This document shows, in pieces, positions 33,147 through 46,100 of a stretch of 64,000 bases of DNA (position 1 is the first letter of the stretch; every line of letters starts with the position of its first letter). The DNA is from Caprimulgus europaeus. Lineage: Eukaryota; Chordata; Aves; Caprimulgiformes; Caprimulgidae. A program made the position numbers and the translations under genes. The stretch lies in NCBI GenBank assembly GCA_907165065.1, contig OU015532.1, positions 46,666,839 through 46,730,838 of the forward strand. Reading direction: 5' to 3'. The notes beneath the pieces are model-generated. The model did not search any database and had not been told where the DNA came from. It was given only the letters and a program-made list of their open reading frames with translations.

Positions 33147-36100
33147 GAATTTTGTCTCTTGTTCTGTGTCACAGGAGTGGCCAAACCACCTGAGCAAAGA
33201 TTCACAGAAATCACTGAGAAATAGTTTTGTCAAAAGAGCCTTTTTTTTTTCCCCAGTGTAGGATTGATTTCTCAGTCTATGTGGACTTACAAGCTGCTGA
33301 AGGAATTTTCTACAATATTAATTCTTCACTTGTTAAAGGCAATTGGATAAAGACACAATAGATACTCTCCATTTTGTTTGTATAAATTAAAATGGTAATT
33401 GTGTGAGCCCAGTGTTAAGGGCCAGCTTGCAAGGGAGAACTTTGTTATGTGAGATATTTCCTTTCAAGCACCATAAACAGGGACAGGTGAAAAACTGTAA
33501 AGCTTCAGAGAAGCTGTTGCACTTTCTGAATTTTTTCTAACATGTAAATCCACATGAAATTTAGAATAAGTTTTCTGAAACTTATTTTAACTATCTATTT
33601 ACATTTTTAATTTTAAAATAATCCTGTGCTTATTTTTATAATTAAACTTAATAGCACTTTTTTTTTTTTTTTGTGAACAGAGACTTTAAAAACCTTTCAT
33701 TAGAACAATTTCAGATAAATAAGAGCTTGCTCAAGACCAGCCCTCCCAATCAATAGTTTCAGTGAGTCAACACTTGACAATCATTAAGAGAACTCCACAA
33801 CTGCTTTTCAGTGAAGTACAGGCAGGTGTTTCCTCACACCAGCTGCTTGGTTCCTCATATAGTTGGGATTGAGAACTTTGCAGAAGTGTACAAAAGGCTT
33901 TTAGAGCTTTGCTATTTTTTTGCATTCACGTGTGTCTCTCCTCTCATACAGACACCAGTTTCATTTTTCCCTGAGCATCATTTCAAAATCTTCTTTTTAA
34001 TGGCTCCTGTTTTCAGCACAGTGGCTGCACGGTGATGAACAGCCACTGTATTTTTCCTGTCCAAAAGACATTTGTAAAAGCACTTTTGCTGCAAACAAGC
34101 AGCGGGATGCTGGTGTAAATGACAGGGAACTGAGTGAAGGGAAGCTAATTTGAGTGTGTAATCTATCAAAGTGTCCCTTTGGAGAAGACCAAAGTGGTTT
34201 GACTTTTTAGTGATCAGAAGCAGATGGTGTTGTAAAGAGAAGAGAAAGAAACTCCAGTGGGATCCTACTGATCTCCTCTCGTGGTGTTCTGCACACGTGG
34301 GGCTGTGATCACCTGGGTTTTCAGGGCCCATAGAAGAGCTGCTGAGCAAAATAAGAGGTTCTGGAGAGGAAGTCTTAGTCTGTGGTAGTTGTCATGAATA
34401 TTAGTGGATGAAATATCCTATTGCATTAAGGCTTGAAAAGGAAGTTATTGTGAAGAATGCACTGGCAAAGGAAAAAATCCAGTGACAGTCTCTGATAATG
34501 TTTTTGCATCCCTTTATTTCACAAGAACTGTGTTTCATAATAATTCCCAAATTGAGCTTAGTTTTCAGAGGATCACTAGTTGTGCATATCAGTGTGAAGA
34601 TCACATTTAGATCCCTCCTCTAAAAAGAATTTCATAATTCATACTATTTGCAAATGTCTTTGGTATTTCCTTTTTTTCTTTTCCTTTTTTTTTAGTCTAA
34701 GCCCAGGGTCAATGGATTTTCCCATCACATCTAGCTATACAGCAGGCTGGGACATTCAATGTTTGGAACACAGGAGTAAGTAAAATTTAACTGCATGCAA
34801 ATTAACTGGCCATAAACAAAGAGAGATTTTCCCAATATTTCTTTGTCTCACAGTCAAATAAACAACCACAAAATATTGTGGTGCTCTATTCTTTAGTGTT
34901 AGTTGTTATACTTTGTGTCCTAGTTAATATTAATCAGGATAAATTCTGAAAGTTAAAAATGTTAATTTAACTCACTAGGTCTCCTGGTTCATTAATGTCT
35001 TCAGTGGTGTCACTGAGAAGAAAAGGCTTCATCAAACAGTAGAGCTTCAGTCATAAAAGGGTGTAATAGCAGAAGCATTAGAACTCACACGATCCAAAGC
35101 CTCAATTGTTCACATTTCATTTTCTAAATGGGATCAATCATTATCCTTTTTTTTAGCTCATTTCAGACAAGCAAAATAATCCCTTACTTTCTTACAGAAC
35201 CCTTTATTCCTTGAGGGTACCTAAGGGCTGTGTGTACAACATTTATTATTGTACCTTCAAAGGTACATTCACCTCTGAGCTGGAACAAAGTGGAATGCTT
35301 AAAGGCTCAAAATGTCCTGCTCTTTCTAGATGGCAGTGGTTCTTTCGATTGCCTCTGTAATGAGAAAGCAAATGGTGCAATCTGTTCCAAGAGCCACCCC
35401 CAAGTTATGCCAGTACTGGGATCTGTGGGCTCAGCATCTCTTGGGGAATTTGATAGAAAATAACTATTTGTTTTCTTGTTGTAGCCTTCAGCTGAGGTCC
35501 TCCTAATATTTTCCAGCTGTTAATCAAGTTTAAAGCCTGTCAGCAACGTGTGTTGTCTTATTTTTCAACTTTACCTGTGTTTGTCTAACAAATGTGTCTG
35601 AGAGATATCAGACCTAATCCTTAAACTATCCAAGGCTGTAGGATAATTCTGGATACTCTCAAATTGTGTGTTGAGCCTTCTTTTACACATGTACATATCT
35701 GCTTGTCCAGCACTTGTGGTGAATGGGGAAACATGCTCCAGGAGTTCTCATTCCCAGCTATCTCATCAAATGATGAGCTCCCATTTTCCAGCTTCTCTGT
35801 TAATCATAGATGAATACAGGCTTAAAATGAGCACCAGATTCAGCTCTGAAAAAGGATATAACACTGCTGGTAAACAAAGTCCTCTTCTAAGTTTATTTTC
35901 AAGGAATATAGAGGGAAAAGCAGCTCCTCTCCGTGTGGTTTGCATTAGCCCCCGCTTCCAACATTTTGGGGTTAAACTCTCACACTATGTCTTGATTTTA
36001 TTTTCCTTCTCAGTCCTTTTTTATTTTCCCTCCCTCCTCTTCCTCCATGCTACTCATGCAGATTAATACAGCTCAGAGCAGACTAGACTGTTCTCTTCTT

Positions 36101-36210
36101 AGCTGTTCCAGCTCAATTTCAAATCCCAGCCTTCCTGGGCATCCTGTGATTTATACTCACAGGTGCTACAGCTGGATCATTCACCTCAGTGTCTTCTGCA
36201 GCCTCTGCAA
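33147..36210. other. 3 kb of non-coding single-copy DNA
   Basis: A poly(T) run lies at 33658-33672. Frames at 33811-34035, 33978-34349 (minus), 35230-35463 and 35668-36066 are short or overlap one another and have no recognised domain. Confidence 0.5.
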
Positions 36211-36267
36211 AACCTGTGTGTGATTTATAACATTGGATGAATCCTATGTGTGATTTATAACATTGGA
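36211..36267. repeat. 30-bp tandem duplication
   Basis: The words GTGTGATTTATAACATTGGA occur twice with a 30-bp period (36211-36237 and 36241-36267). The two copies have only a few mismatches, near their left edge. Confidence 0.9.
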
Positions 36268-38170
36268 AACAGATAAACACCTGATAATCTTCCTGCTACC
36301 AGGTCAGCTGCATTTGTACTCCAGTGGATGAATGGCAATTTGGAATTAATTCCTCTCTCACACTCTTTTGCTGTACCACCTCCACTCCTCTCTCTAGTTG
36401 TCTTGCCCACTATGTAAAATCTCTCTTTTCTCCATATGATAAGAAACAGTTCCCATGAAAACCCGACTCTGCTGGTGCTCCTGGAGTGAGTGATGTTTGA
36501 TTCCATTATAACACCAGCTAGCTCCTCTGAGGAGGGTATCTAACTCAGCTATTATCTTCTGAGGGGATGGAAATTGAATAAAGTATAAATGAGCTCTGCC
36601 ATGTAACCTTTACAGGAGCTTTCAAAAGTCTGAAATTAATTGTCTTGGCGGGGTTGGTTTTATTTTTTTTCCATATATAAAGTAAAGGTGCAAAAAAATA
36701 TAACAATGTTTTTGTCTGCATCATCCTTTTTCTATATTGAGATATAGACTTGGGAATCAATCTCTGAACAGTCTGTGAGTTCTCTCTGAGACTTTATGTT
36801 CAATCCACTGGTATTATTTGTCCATATTCTTGCCCCTTATGTCTGCTGTTCAGAAGACAGCCAACAGGCTAAATTGGAAGACTATTGAAGACTATTGAAA
36901 CACAAAGAGCAGTTGCCTAAATGGAACAATGGCATAGCTGTATGCCAACTACTTCTATCCAGCCTAAGTACAGAGAATTACTGTTTTAAGGGGTAAGAGA
37001 GTCTTCCAAAAAATAAAGAGATGGAGTTGTTAAAGTAGGAATCTAAAAGTCCAACAGAGGAGTTTTGCTGAGCTAGCCAAGATTAAAAACTGAAGAAACA
37101 AAAGGGAGGGAAGGAGATATGTTAAGAGTAGGACTAAATACAGATAAAGACTGCAAAGGCTAAAGAAGACTTCTCAGTCTGAGAACATGTGAATGAAGTA
37201 AGAATGGCTGCCACAATAGTGTAGATGTCTAAAGGGCAGTAAGGAATCTAAGGTGAGAAATTGTAGGTAAGAAGTGTTTCAGTGTTTTATCTGAATAAGT
37301 CCTATGTATTTTAAAAGTTAAAGATGCTTAGTGTTAGAAAATGTTTACAAAATCTGTTCTGCTTTCCTTAAGCTACCATTTCTATCTGAAACATTGTACT
37401 GTAAGCCAGTGTCCATGAGCCTAGAACTCGGGAAAAGCTGGCTGCTTCAGCTAGTGGCATTGGTTGGTTCATCCTTTAGACTTCCATCATCATTTTGTGG
37501 TTGGGAACCTCTGCAGACACTGAAATTAAAACTGTTTCATGACATCACCTTCAGGTCAATGAAATTTGAAGGAATCACAGCTGAATTTCCTATGAGTTTT
37601 CTCAGGGACCGTGTTTCCTGGGTGCACAGTTCTGGGTAGCCAGTTCTCCATGCTCTCCCAGCTGCTCTTGCACCAGGATGGGAAGCTGTGCAGCTCTCGG
37701 GGAGCTCTGCTTCATCTCCTCCTTGACCAATAAAGATTTTCCTGAGAAGAAATTAATCTCTAAATTATTATTTCCCTTTTTATCTTTTTACTAGTTGAAT
37801 CTGAGAATAAACCTACACATTGTGTGCATAAACCAGGCGTGAATACATGCACACACACAAGTATAATTCTAATTTCTCTATATATTCTTGCAAGATAAAA
37901 CAATTCCCTGTTCTTTTTAAGGCAGGTTACAATGTTAGTGCAATGAAAAAGTGATGGTTCTAATAAAAAGGAAAGGAAGAAAGTTAATTAGGAACATATT
38001 TCTAAAAATTTTCACCTAGAAATTTTTTGTCAAGAGCAGTAATCATGACATATAGATAGAATTCAAATTTTTGAAATGGTTATTGCACCTTCAAAATTTT
38101 CTATCAATCTCCCTGAGGTTAAGGATCTACCTAAAACTCTGTGTAGCCTCTTCTTACCTTCTCCTCCTTC
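36268..38170. other. Non-coding single-copy DNA
   Basis: A G+C-richer patch at 37610-37740 ends in CCAATAAAG, a polyadenylation-like word, with no poly(A) or upstream coding sequence I can recognise. The frame at 37331-37639 (102 codons) is unsupported. Confidence 0.5.
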
Positions 38171-38267
38171 TATTTTTATTTTTATTTTTATTTTTATTTT
38201 TATTTTTATTTTTATTTTTATTTTTATTTTTATTTTTTATTTTTATTTTATATTTTTTTTTTTTTTT
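38171..38267. repeat. (ATTTTT)n hexanucleotide microsatellite
   Basis: About 14 tandem copies of ATTTTT followed by a poly(T) run to 38267. It gives spurious FIFIF-type frames on the plus strand. Confidence 0.95.
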
Positions 38268-38977
38268 AAAGCCTTGATCCTGCTTTTATTTAAAGCAAGG
38301 CAGGTCTGCTCGGTGGAATTGGTGTGGCCTCTTAACAGTCTTGTGTGCTTTATCCCAGCTGTGACTGTCTTCTGTTTATGAGCTGGTTTGTGTATTATAC
38401 TTTGGGATCTCTCTACAGAAAGATGCTACATAAGTATATGCTAATTAATAGGCTTTTTTGGTACATATTTGAAAAACTATAGTTGAAAAATGATCTGCAA
38501 ATGTTTCTACAGCTGTTAATATATTTTTCTCAACTTTTCAGAGTCATTACCAGGCTCACTGTGAAATGAATTCACAGCAAAATTAATAGAACTTGATAGA
38601 CTTTTCTCCATGTGAGCAGGTCCATTGCTTTGCTGCTGGGTGGGAATAGAATGGCATCCTACTGTATATCAGTGACAGAACTTTTGAAATCCAGTGATAC
38701 ACTTCTAGGCCCTATTCTTCTTCCCTAAAAAGGAAATGAAGCCTGAAAATAGTGAAAAATGCATTCTCATTTCAAGGCTGTTCTTTCATTTGACTTATTA
38801 TGCTGCCATCATCTTCACATCGTGCACAATGTGCCCTTTTCATGTGGAAGTATGATGAGTAGGTATTTAATGAAGGCTTACAAAAGAAAAGTGCCAGAAT
38901 GCAATAAAATCAGCAAACCATCAGTGTGCCAATACCCAATGCACCTACTAGCACTGTAGGTGCTGTACATGGACATA
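38268..38977. other. Non-coding single-copy DNA
   Basis: Nothing recognised. Confidence 0.5.
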
Positions 38978-39402
38978 ATGGATCCAAGGGCTAGAGCAGC
39001 TCTGCTGTGAGGACAGGCTGAGAGAGTTGGGGCTGTTCAGCCTGGAGAAGAGAAGGCTCCGGGGAGACCTTCCAGTGGCCTCCCAGTACCTGAAGGGGCT
39101 CCAGGAAGGCTGGGGAAGGACTTTTGATAAGGGAGTGACAGAACAAGGGGTGATGGCTTTAAACTGGAAGAGGGGTGATGGAGATGAGATGTGAGGAAGA
39201 AACTCTTTGGTGTGAGGGTGGTGAGACCCTGGCCCAGGTTGCCCAGAGAAGCTGTGGCTGCTCCTCCCTGGAAGTGTTCTCGGCCAGGTTGCATGAGGCT
39301 TTGAGCAACCTGGTCTAGTGGAAGGTGTCCCTGCTGCTGGCAGGGGGGTTGGAACTGGATGAGCTTTAAGGTCCCTTCCAACCCAAACCACTCTGTGATT
39401 CT
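38978..39402 (+). mobile_element. CR1 LINE, 5'-truncated 3' fragment
   Basis: Starts in ORF2 at ATGGATCCAAGGGCTAGAGC and runs through GGCTGTTCAGCCTGGAGAAG, GAGACCTTCCAGTGGCCT and TGGCCCAGGTTGCCCAGAGA. It then joins the tail GAGCTTTAAGGTCCCTTCCA ... accactctgtgattct. The ORF2 frame is broken by several indels. The tail class matches 5712 and 6472. At about 425 bp it is the longest fragment of that class here. Confidence 0.95.
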
Positions 39403-42400
39403 AATTAACGTAGTTATTCAGCACATGTACTGACTTGGTAGAGAAAGTGCAGCCACATTCCTGGTGCTGTATATTCAGTAACGTTATCAGTGTGCAGGGG
39501 GACATATTCCAGCTTTCAGAACTAAACTAGATGTGGTGTTTGGTTGCACCTGATCTCGAAGCAGCTGCATTTTGAGATAATGTATGGAGTACATTCAGCA
39601 TCACAGCTGCTGTGCTCTGCTTAACCTGGCAGTGAGAAAGAGCCTCACAGTGATAGTTCCTGTTTGGCATGAAGATAGGCTATGATATGCTGCTTGCATT
39701 TTGGAAACCATGGACAATAAGACTCTACACTGACATCCCAGCCTTTCCTATTCATAGCTACCTTTGTGGCATCTAATCAGGAATCAAATCTAGCTTCCAG
39801 TAATAGCATTATGGTTTTATTTTTTGGTGAGCTTTGGTTGGGATCTTCACCTAATAGCAAGATTAAATAACATAATTTTCTGGTTTAAACAAGTTTCTAC
39901 CATGTAAGAAATTACTTTTGCCCTCTGCCATTGTCTAGAGGAGCTGAACTGAAATAGTCTTGGGTGTGCATCTCTCTGTGCTTATCTTTCAAGAAGTGCT
40001 TAATGTAAAGCTTGTAGCTCCTTATGCATTTACTGCATTCTGTCTGCTGACTTTACATGATAATGTAAATAAGACAAGGTTGTTTGGGAAGTGGGGTTTA
40101 GAAATTTCAAATTACTTATTTTTTTTTTCTTCTCTCTAGCCTTATAAACATTAATTAATATTCCCCCATCTGTCTCCTTGCACTTCCTGCTTCTCTACTG
40201 ATGCAAATAAGACCGTCAGTTTAGTGTGGAGGCTGGCAGGCCATTAAGGGGTGCTTTGTGCAAAGGCGTTGCAAAAACACAGACTTCTTGTTTCTCATAG
40301 ATAAGAGGCCAGCTCTGAGAAAGCTTAGCTCCAAGTATGACAGCAGAAATAAAATCTAATACCAGTTGTTCAGAACTCTGTATTTCAATAGTTTGTGGGA
40401 GGTGTGCCAGGAAAGTATGAAGTGTATTTCTGCAAGGTTCTGGATTGTGAAATGAGTCAAGGAGGTGATTGAAAGTCCAACCACACAGGCTGTTGCTGAA
40501 GTCAACAGAGGTTCAAGACCACTTGCTTATGGCATTTTGCAGTGGTGGCTTCCTAAGATTGAGCATTTTATGATTCCCTGATCTTAAACCCTTTGTTGAA
40601 AATTATAAGCTTTTCTGGTTTGTAGGTGGAAAGGGGAGAGTAAGATAATGGCTGAAAGTTGATCATTAGGAGCCTACATGTGCTTTACTGAATCCTAATC
40701 CACCCCTGATTTATTATCTGCTCTAATTTCTCTGATATCTGTGTCCCTCACAGTCTTTACCATATTCATGATACGGTGAACTAGAAAGTTATTACTGATG
40801 CTATTGCACAAATGAGGAAATGAGACACAGGCTGAATGCTGGATCCTCAAAGGGAAATTCCAGACTCAAGTTAGGTATCTGAACTTTGGGGTTTATTTAT
40901 ATGCACTATCTGTATCCATAGGTATGATGGCAGTAAGTATGAGAGGGGAACTATAAAAGCCCTCCAGTATGAGAGCAGTTTATGTTGGAAATAAGTTGTT
41001 CCTTGTACAATCTGAAGAGGTCTCGTTGGTTTCTCTGAAAAGATAAGAGGCAGAAGAGGCACCAACCCAAGCTTCCTACATGCCAAGTAAATGTTCATAA
41101 TAAAGAGGCAAAGCTCTTCTGGCCAAACTTTACATGAAACAGGTGAATACAGTTGTATTTTCTTTTGACTTTAAATCTGTAGCTATTTCCTAGGTAAGCC
41201 TTTCCTCAGTATTTTGGGCCTCAGATGGTACCCTGAAGGAAATACCTCATGTATGCATTTCAGGTTTAGACATGAAAGAAATGTAAATGGCCTCAGTTCT
41301 GACAAAAAAGCAGCAGCACTTAATATTTTCAGAAACAACAGTGCCCACAGGGCTTTACTGGTTAAAAGTCCAGTGCCTGGCATGTCTGTGATGGGAACTT
41401 TGACCTTTTACTCTTCAACATAGATAAGTCTATTGTGGAGAAATGTGGACCTAGATATGCTAAATCCAAGGCAAAATCTTAGCACTGGACAACTTTTCCA
41501 GCCAACTGTCTTTCACAAGCAAGTGCTTTCACTTCACAGTGCTGCAGTTTACCCACCAGGTGAGAGTGAGAATGTCTTCTTTTATTTCAAAGAAAGCTGT
41601 GAGGCTTCATTAGGTTCACAAAATGTTTTGAGAAATCCTGGGATGAACAATAAGGACCAGTAAAGAAGATCTATTCTGGTTCTGTAATGAATCTTTCTCT
41701 ACAGGCCATGAACTACAAGTGTAGAAACCAAGAATTCTTATTTCTATTTCTAAGGCTTGGGCTTTGTCTTTAATTGCATTGATGTTTTCTATATGCACAG
41801 AATTGTCTGTGCCTTGTTATGCTTTTTGATTTCTAAACTTAGAAACTTTTCTGCACTCCTATTTTCTCCAAAATATTTCCTTTTAATATACACAAATGCA
41901 GGGAAGTACATAGGTGCATAAGAGGAACTAATTTCTGGTTAAGGTTGAAGAATCAAAAGAGCTGTATGTACATTTCTAGGTCAGAATTTGTCTTAAAATT
42001 ATAAGAAAAGCAAATAAATAAAGGCAAGATTTCGCACTGGATCAAACCTGTGATCAAGTGCTCACTTCTGATCATGCCTATTCTGAAAAGTAGATCATAA
42101 TGGAATGAGCTTTTTTAGTTTCTCTCAGTTCCTGGTTGTTGGAGCTTGTATTTCTGTATGCCTTGGAGCTTGAGGATCTGTATCTCTCAAAAATTATTCT
42201 ATTTCACATGTTCTCATTAAGCCTATTAAGTCTAATACTGACCTGAATTCTACTAAGCTCCTGTTTTCTGTGCTATCTTAGCACAACTAGAACTGTATGT
42301 TATAGGTGCTTTATATATTAAATTAAGGGGGCGAAAAAAAAAAGCTTTTCTAAAAAACCTGCACTTTTGTATTTAATTGAATATTGCCCTGATTGTGTTC

Positions 42401-42470
42401 TTCTGGGGGTGGTAAAGATCAATAAGATTGTATCTATATCTTCACTGCTGTTTCAAGAAACTCCAGGGGT
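39403..42470. other. 3 kb of non-coding single-copy DNA
   Basis: No repeats recognised. The block at 40130-40290 contains TTAATTAATATT and an unusually well-mixed composition, which makes it a candidate conserved non-coding element; this is only an impression. Frames at 41183-41383 (minus), 41214-41423 and 41433-41663 are unsupported. Confidence 0.5.
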
Positions 42471-43136
42471 GCTCTCCCAGTGAGGGTTGCCTAGACTGGA
42501 ATGTCTCTTTTGCCTTGGCAGAATATCCATGTAATTACTGCAGCTCATTAGTTTAACTCCAAATCATGTGCAGGTGGCCAAGGTGAACAAGCTTATCAGG
42601 GCCTTGAGTGGCTAATAGCTCTAATGGCCCTGACCAGCCTCACCTGGGGCCTCCATCCATGTCCCTGCCCATAGATTCAAGAGCTCCATTTAAGCTCAGC
42701 CCTGTGTCTTCAGTCTTTGAGCTGTGCTGTAGGGGTGTTGCTTGGTAGCTACCTCAGCCACGTCTGTGCGTGGACATGGACCCTGTTGATCTGTGCTGTA
42801 ACCTATAGACTGACTTCCTGGCTTGACCTGTTTTGTCTCTCTGAACCTGCTCAGTGATCCCTGGATGATATCTCACCTTGATTACCCTTAGCTGCTCCTA
42901 ACCTGCAGAGTGCTTTCCTCACTTCATCTTGGACCTGCCTTATTGTGATGAATTTTCCTGCTGATCTCTAGTTTTGGTTGAACCTGGTCATGATCTCTGG
43001 ATTTCCTCCCTCTCTGAGGGGCTCCAGCCCTGCTGACTGGTTTATCACACCTGGCTCCTGTCTCCTTGTTACTTAGGGAGCAGCTGACCCTTGTTAAACC
43101 CTGATGATCATTCTGGATGCACCTGTGATAAGGAAC
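42471..43136. repeat. C/T-rich block, possible ancient LTR-like repeat
   Basis: About 665 bp with composition unlike its neighbours: few A/T runs and many recurring words (CCTG, GACCTG, GATCTCT, CTGACC, GAACCTG). An inverted repeat CAGGGCC / GGCCCTG sits at 42597-42632, and a TATA-like CATTTAAGCTCAGCCC lies near 42686. The degenerate internal repetition resembles old LTRs, but I cannot name a family or fix the ends. Confidence 0.35.
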
Positions 43137-46100
43137 CATAAGAGAACTACCTCTGAAAGCTGGTTCATTGTGTGATGGTCATATGGAGAGGGAGAAAACA
43201 AAGACTTTGAAATACAGGCATCTTTCTGGAGCCTCCTTAGAATATTCTTCACATTTAAATGATACTCTTTCTTGCATGACATATAAGCAGAAAAGAAAGA
43301 GTGGGAGAAGCCTTTCAAGTTTCAGTTCATGAAGTAGTCACAGAAATTAAGTGGGGCTCTACTAGCAAGCTTAGAATTTGACTGGAAACAGACCAGGACT
43401 CAGAAGACATTCTAGCTTTGGAAATTGGGCTGCAAATCAGAGCTGCCACCTGTCTTGTAAGTAGTCTGTTAAAATATTTATTTTGTTATAAATAGTGACC
43501 TGTCTTGTGGAACAGAATTTTTATGTAGGTTTTTTTGTGATAACTGTGTCACCAGCAGGAGATAAATTGCAGGTATTGGAGAAAGGAACAAGTGTGGACT
43601 AAAAGCAGATCGTTGCTTACTGTCTTGCTTTTGGCTCTTTGCTGTGTTGGATCTCTCCTGTGTGTTGAGTCTTGACCGTCTTAAGAAATGCTTTCCTATG
43701 GAGACAGGATTTGGCTTACCATGCCAAATTTGGTCCAGCCAGGACCAGATATCATTTTCACAAGTTTCTGGTCTTGCACAAGTGTGTCCAAGCTGGCTAG
43801 GTGATCCTTATTCAGAATTGAAGAATGTTATCAGGGAATAGGTTCTGGATCTAGTTATTGGAATGAGTCCTGTCATCATCACTGCTGTGTATAATGCCTG
43901 TGTGCCAGATAGTGCCAAATCCTGATCTGGAGGGTGGGCAAGGGAAATAGAAACCTTGTGAGTAATAGAAATTCTGGCATTTTACTTATTTGTCCTCCTA
44001 GTAGAAGCATTATGAATTTCTGAGGAGGAGTTCTTGAGGCATAGTCACTGGTTGGTAGAAGGACTTGATATGATTTTCCTGCTCTTGTCAGTGTGGTTCT
44101 CTTGAGTATTCTGCCAGCAGGACTTGTTCTTCCTTTCTATTGGAAGTGCAATATATGACCATCAGCTTAGTTGAGAACATTTTGGTCCCAGTACGGGGTT
44201 TCTAATGGACAATATAGTATAGTCTTAAAGAATAAAGGGCTCTTGCTAATGGCTGTTGTAACTGTTGAGCATCACCATGACTGTTAACTAGAAATTTTCT
44301 GGTACTAGAAAAGCAGAATTTGATTAAAAATGTATCTGTGGTAAATATTTATGGTACAGTAGCTGAGGTAAGGTATATGTTAAAGATCTATATCTTCCAA
44401 AAATGGCAGAGAGCATACAATTCCCCAGTTGGGCAGTAGTTGTTCTGGCTGGCACACAGCTGCTGTCTCCATGTGGTCTGACAAGTACACCTCAAAATTG
44501 TTTATAATGCTTTCATATTCTGAGTCTTTTTAAGACTGTTATCTTCACAAAAGATATAACTCAACTGGTGAGATTGGAAGGATGGCTTGGTGGTTTTCAG
44601 TATCACTAAATGCTAGGGTATGATGTCTCCTGAAGTTTAAAGCGTTGTAGAGGAGTCAGTAATGGTGTTCAGACTTCATGATGTGTTAGTCCAGTATGTT
44701 CTGGCTTTTAAAATGTTTTTAGAGGGAGGAGGGCAATGATTCTTGACCTTCCTTTTTCTCTTTCAAATAATTTGTCCTAAAATGTTTCTCAGGCTCCTCT
44801 GATACAGCCAATACCTAAGCAAGACAATCTTAAAACCTTCAGTGACACAATCAGCAAAACACTTCGTTGGAAATTAAAGGTGAAGTAGTGCAGATACTGA
44901 TCATCATTAGGTAGTGAAATATTTAAATAATCAAAATAAACCACATTTGAAAGCAGCTTGGACATGGCAAACAAAATAGGTTATTTGTTTGTTTGTTTGT
45001 CAATCAAATACTGGTTTGCTCTGTCATGCCTATGCTGTGTTGGAAAGAGCAGGTCCTGCAGGCTGAGCAAAGCATATTGCACAACATATTAACTGAAATC
45101 GTTGACTGCATGATTCTAAGGTATAAAATCCCAAAGCTCAAGGGTGCAATTTTCTCAGTTTATTACACTTCTGTTTATTACATTTATTTTTAGTAGCTGG
45201 AATGTTCCCTCAGGCAATATCATTAGCAGACAAATTAGGGTGTTAAGATTAGAACATGAGTTGTAAAATGATGTGGTGCACTTTGGGACTTGCAGCTCTA
45301 GTTTCTGGTCTACAGAGCCTCTTACCTTCATGGTTTATAGTCCATGCTGTTGGATATTGGGAATATTTTTTCTTTCTTTTTTTTTTCTCCTTTACCAAGT
45401 AAAGGAGACTAGAGAATGTATCTATGTCTGGTTTTCACTGCTTTAAAAGAAAAAAAAAAAAAAAATCAACATCAGCTTTTCATTGTCTTTTACATCCAAA
45501 ATGCAACCTCTACAAGTCTCAAGTGGAAAAAAACAGTAATGGGTTTTCAGTTAGCACAAAAAGCTACTTCAAATGAGCGGCACAAGAAAAGGGCCCTTAA
45601 CAAAATGTTTTGGTAACAATAAAAATTCTTTTAAAGTGAGTTGCCAGAATGAAGGACAGACCTAGACTAGGCTTTTGAAGTTGATTTGAAACAAGAGAAA
45701 GTTTTGTGAAGTAGAGTTTATTCATTGCTTAGCTGAAAAGAACATTCTATACAGAAATGCCTCTAAAAGAAGTTTCCACTTGTAAACAAGCATCCTGAAG
45801 CACTTATCTCCAAAGATAATTAGATATTTTAACACAGCATTTAGACCCACCTGACAGCTGCACCTGAGGACACTTAACTTTTTTATCTATGGAGCAAAGA
45901 ATTGTGTTGCTAGTAGAGAGCCAGCAGCCACGTCTTGTTTTGCTTTGGTTTTGGTCTTTGTCTAATAATACTTTGAGGGTATGTACAAGAAAAGGAGACA
46001 GTTGGAATATTAATGCAATCTATCATTTTCCAAATAAAACCAATTTAAAAATGTACTAAGTGTTAATATTCTTAGTGCAAAACCTTAATGCTTAAGTTAG

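Noticed and set aside
30821-33233. Homologous minus-strand peptides in the two 450-bp copies
   Set aside because: The nucleotide differences compared mostly change amino acids, and copy A has a stop where copy B reads through. The similarity is due to DNA duplication, not to selection on a protein.
37725-37740. CCAATAAAG as a gene's polyadenylation site
   Set aside because: No upstream coding sequence or downstream GT-rich element could be identified.
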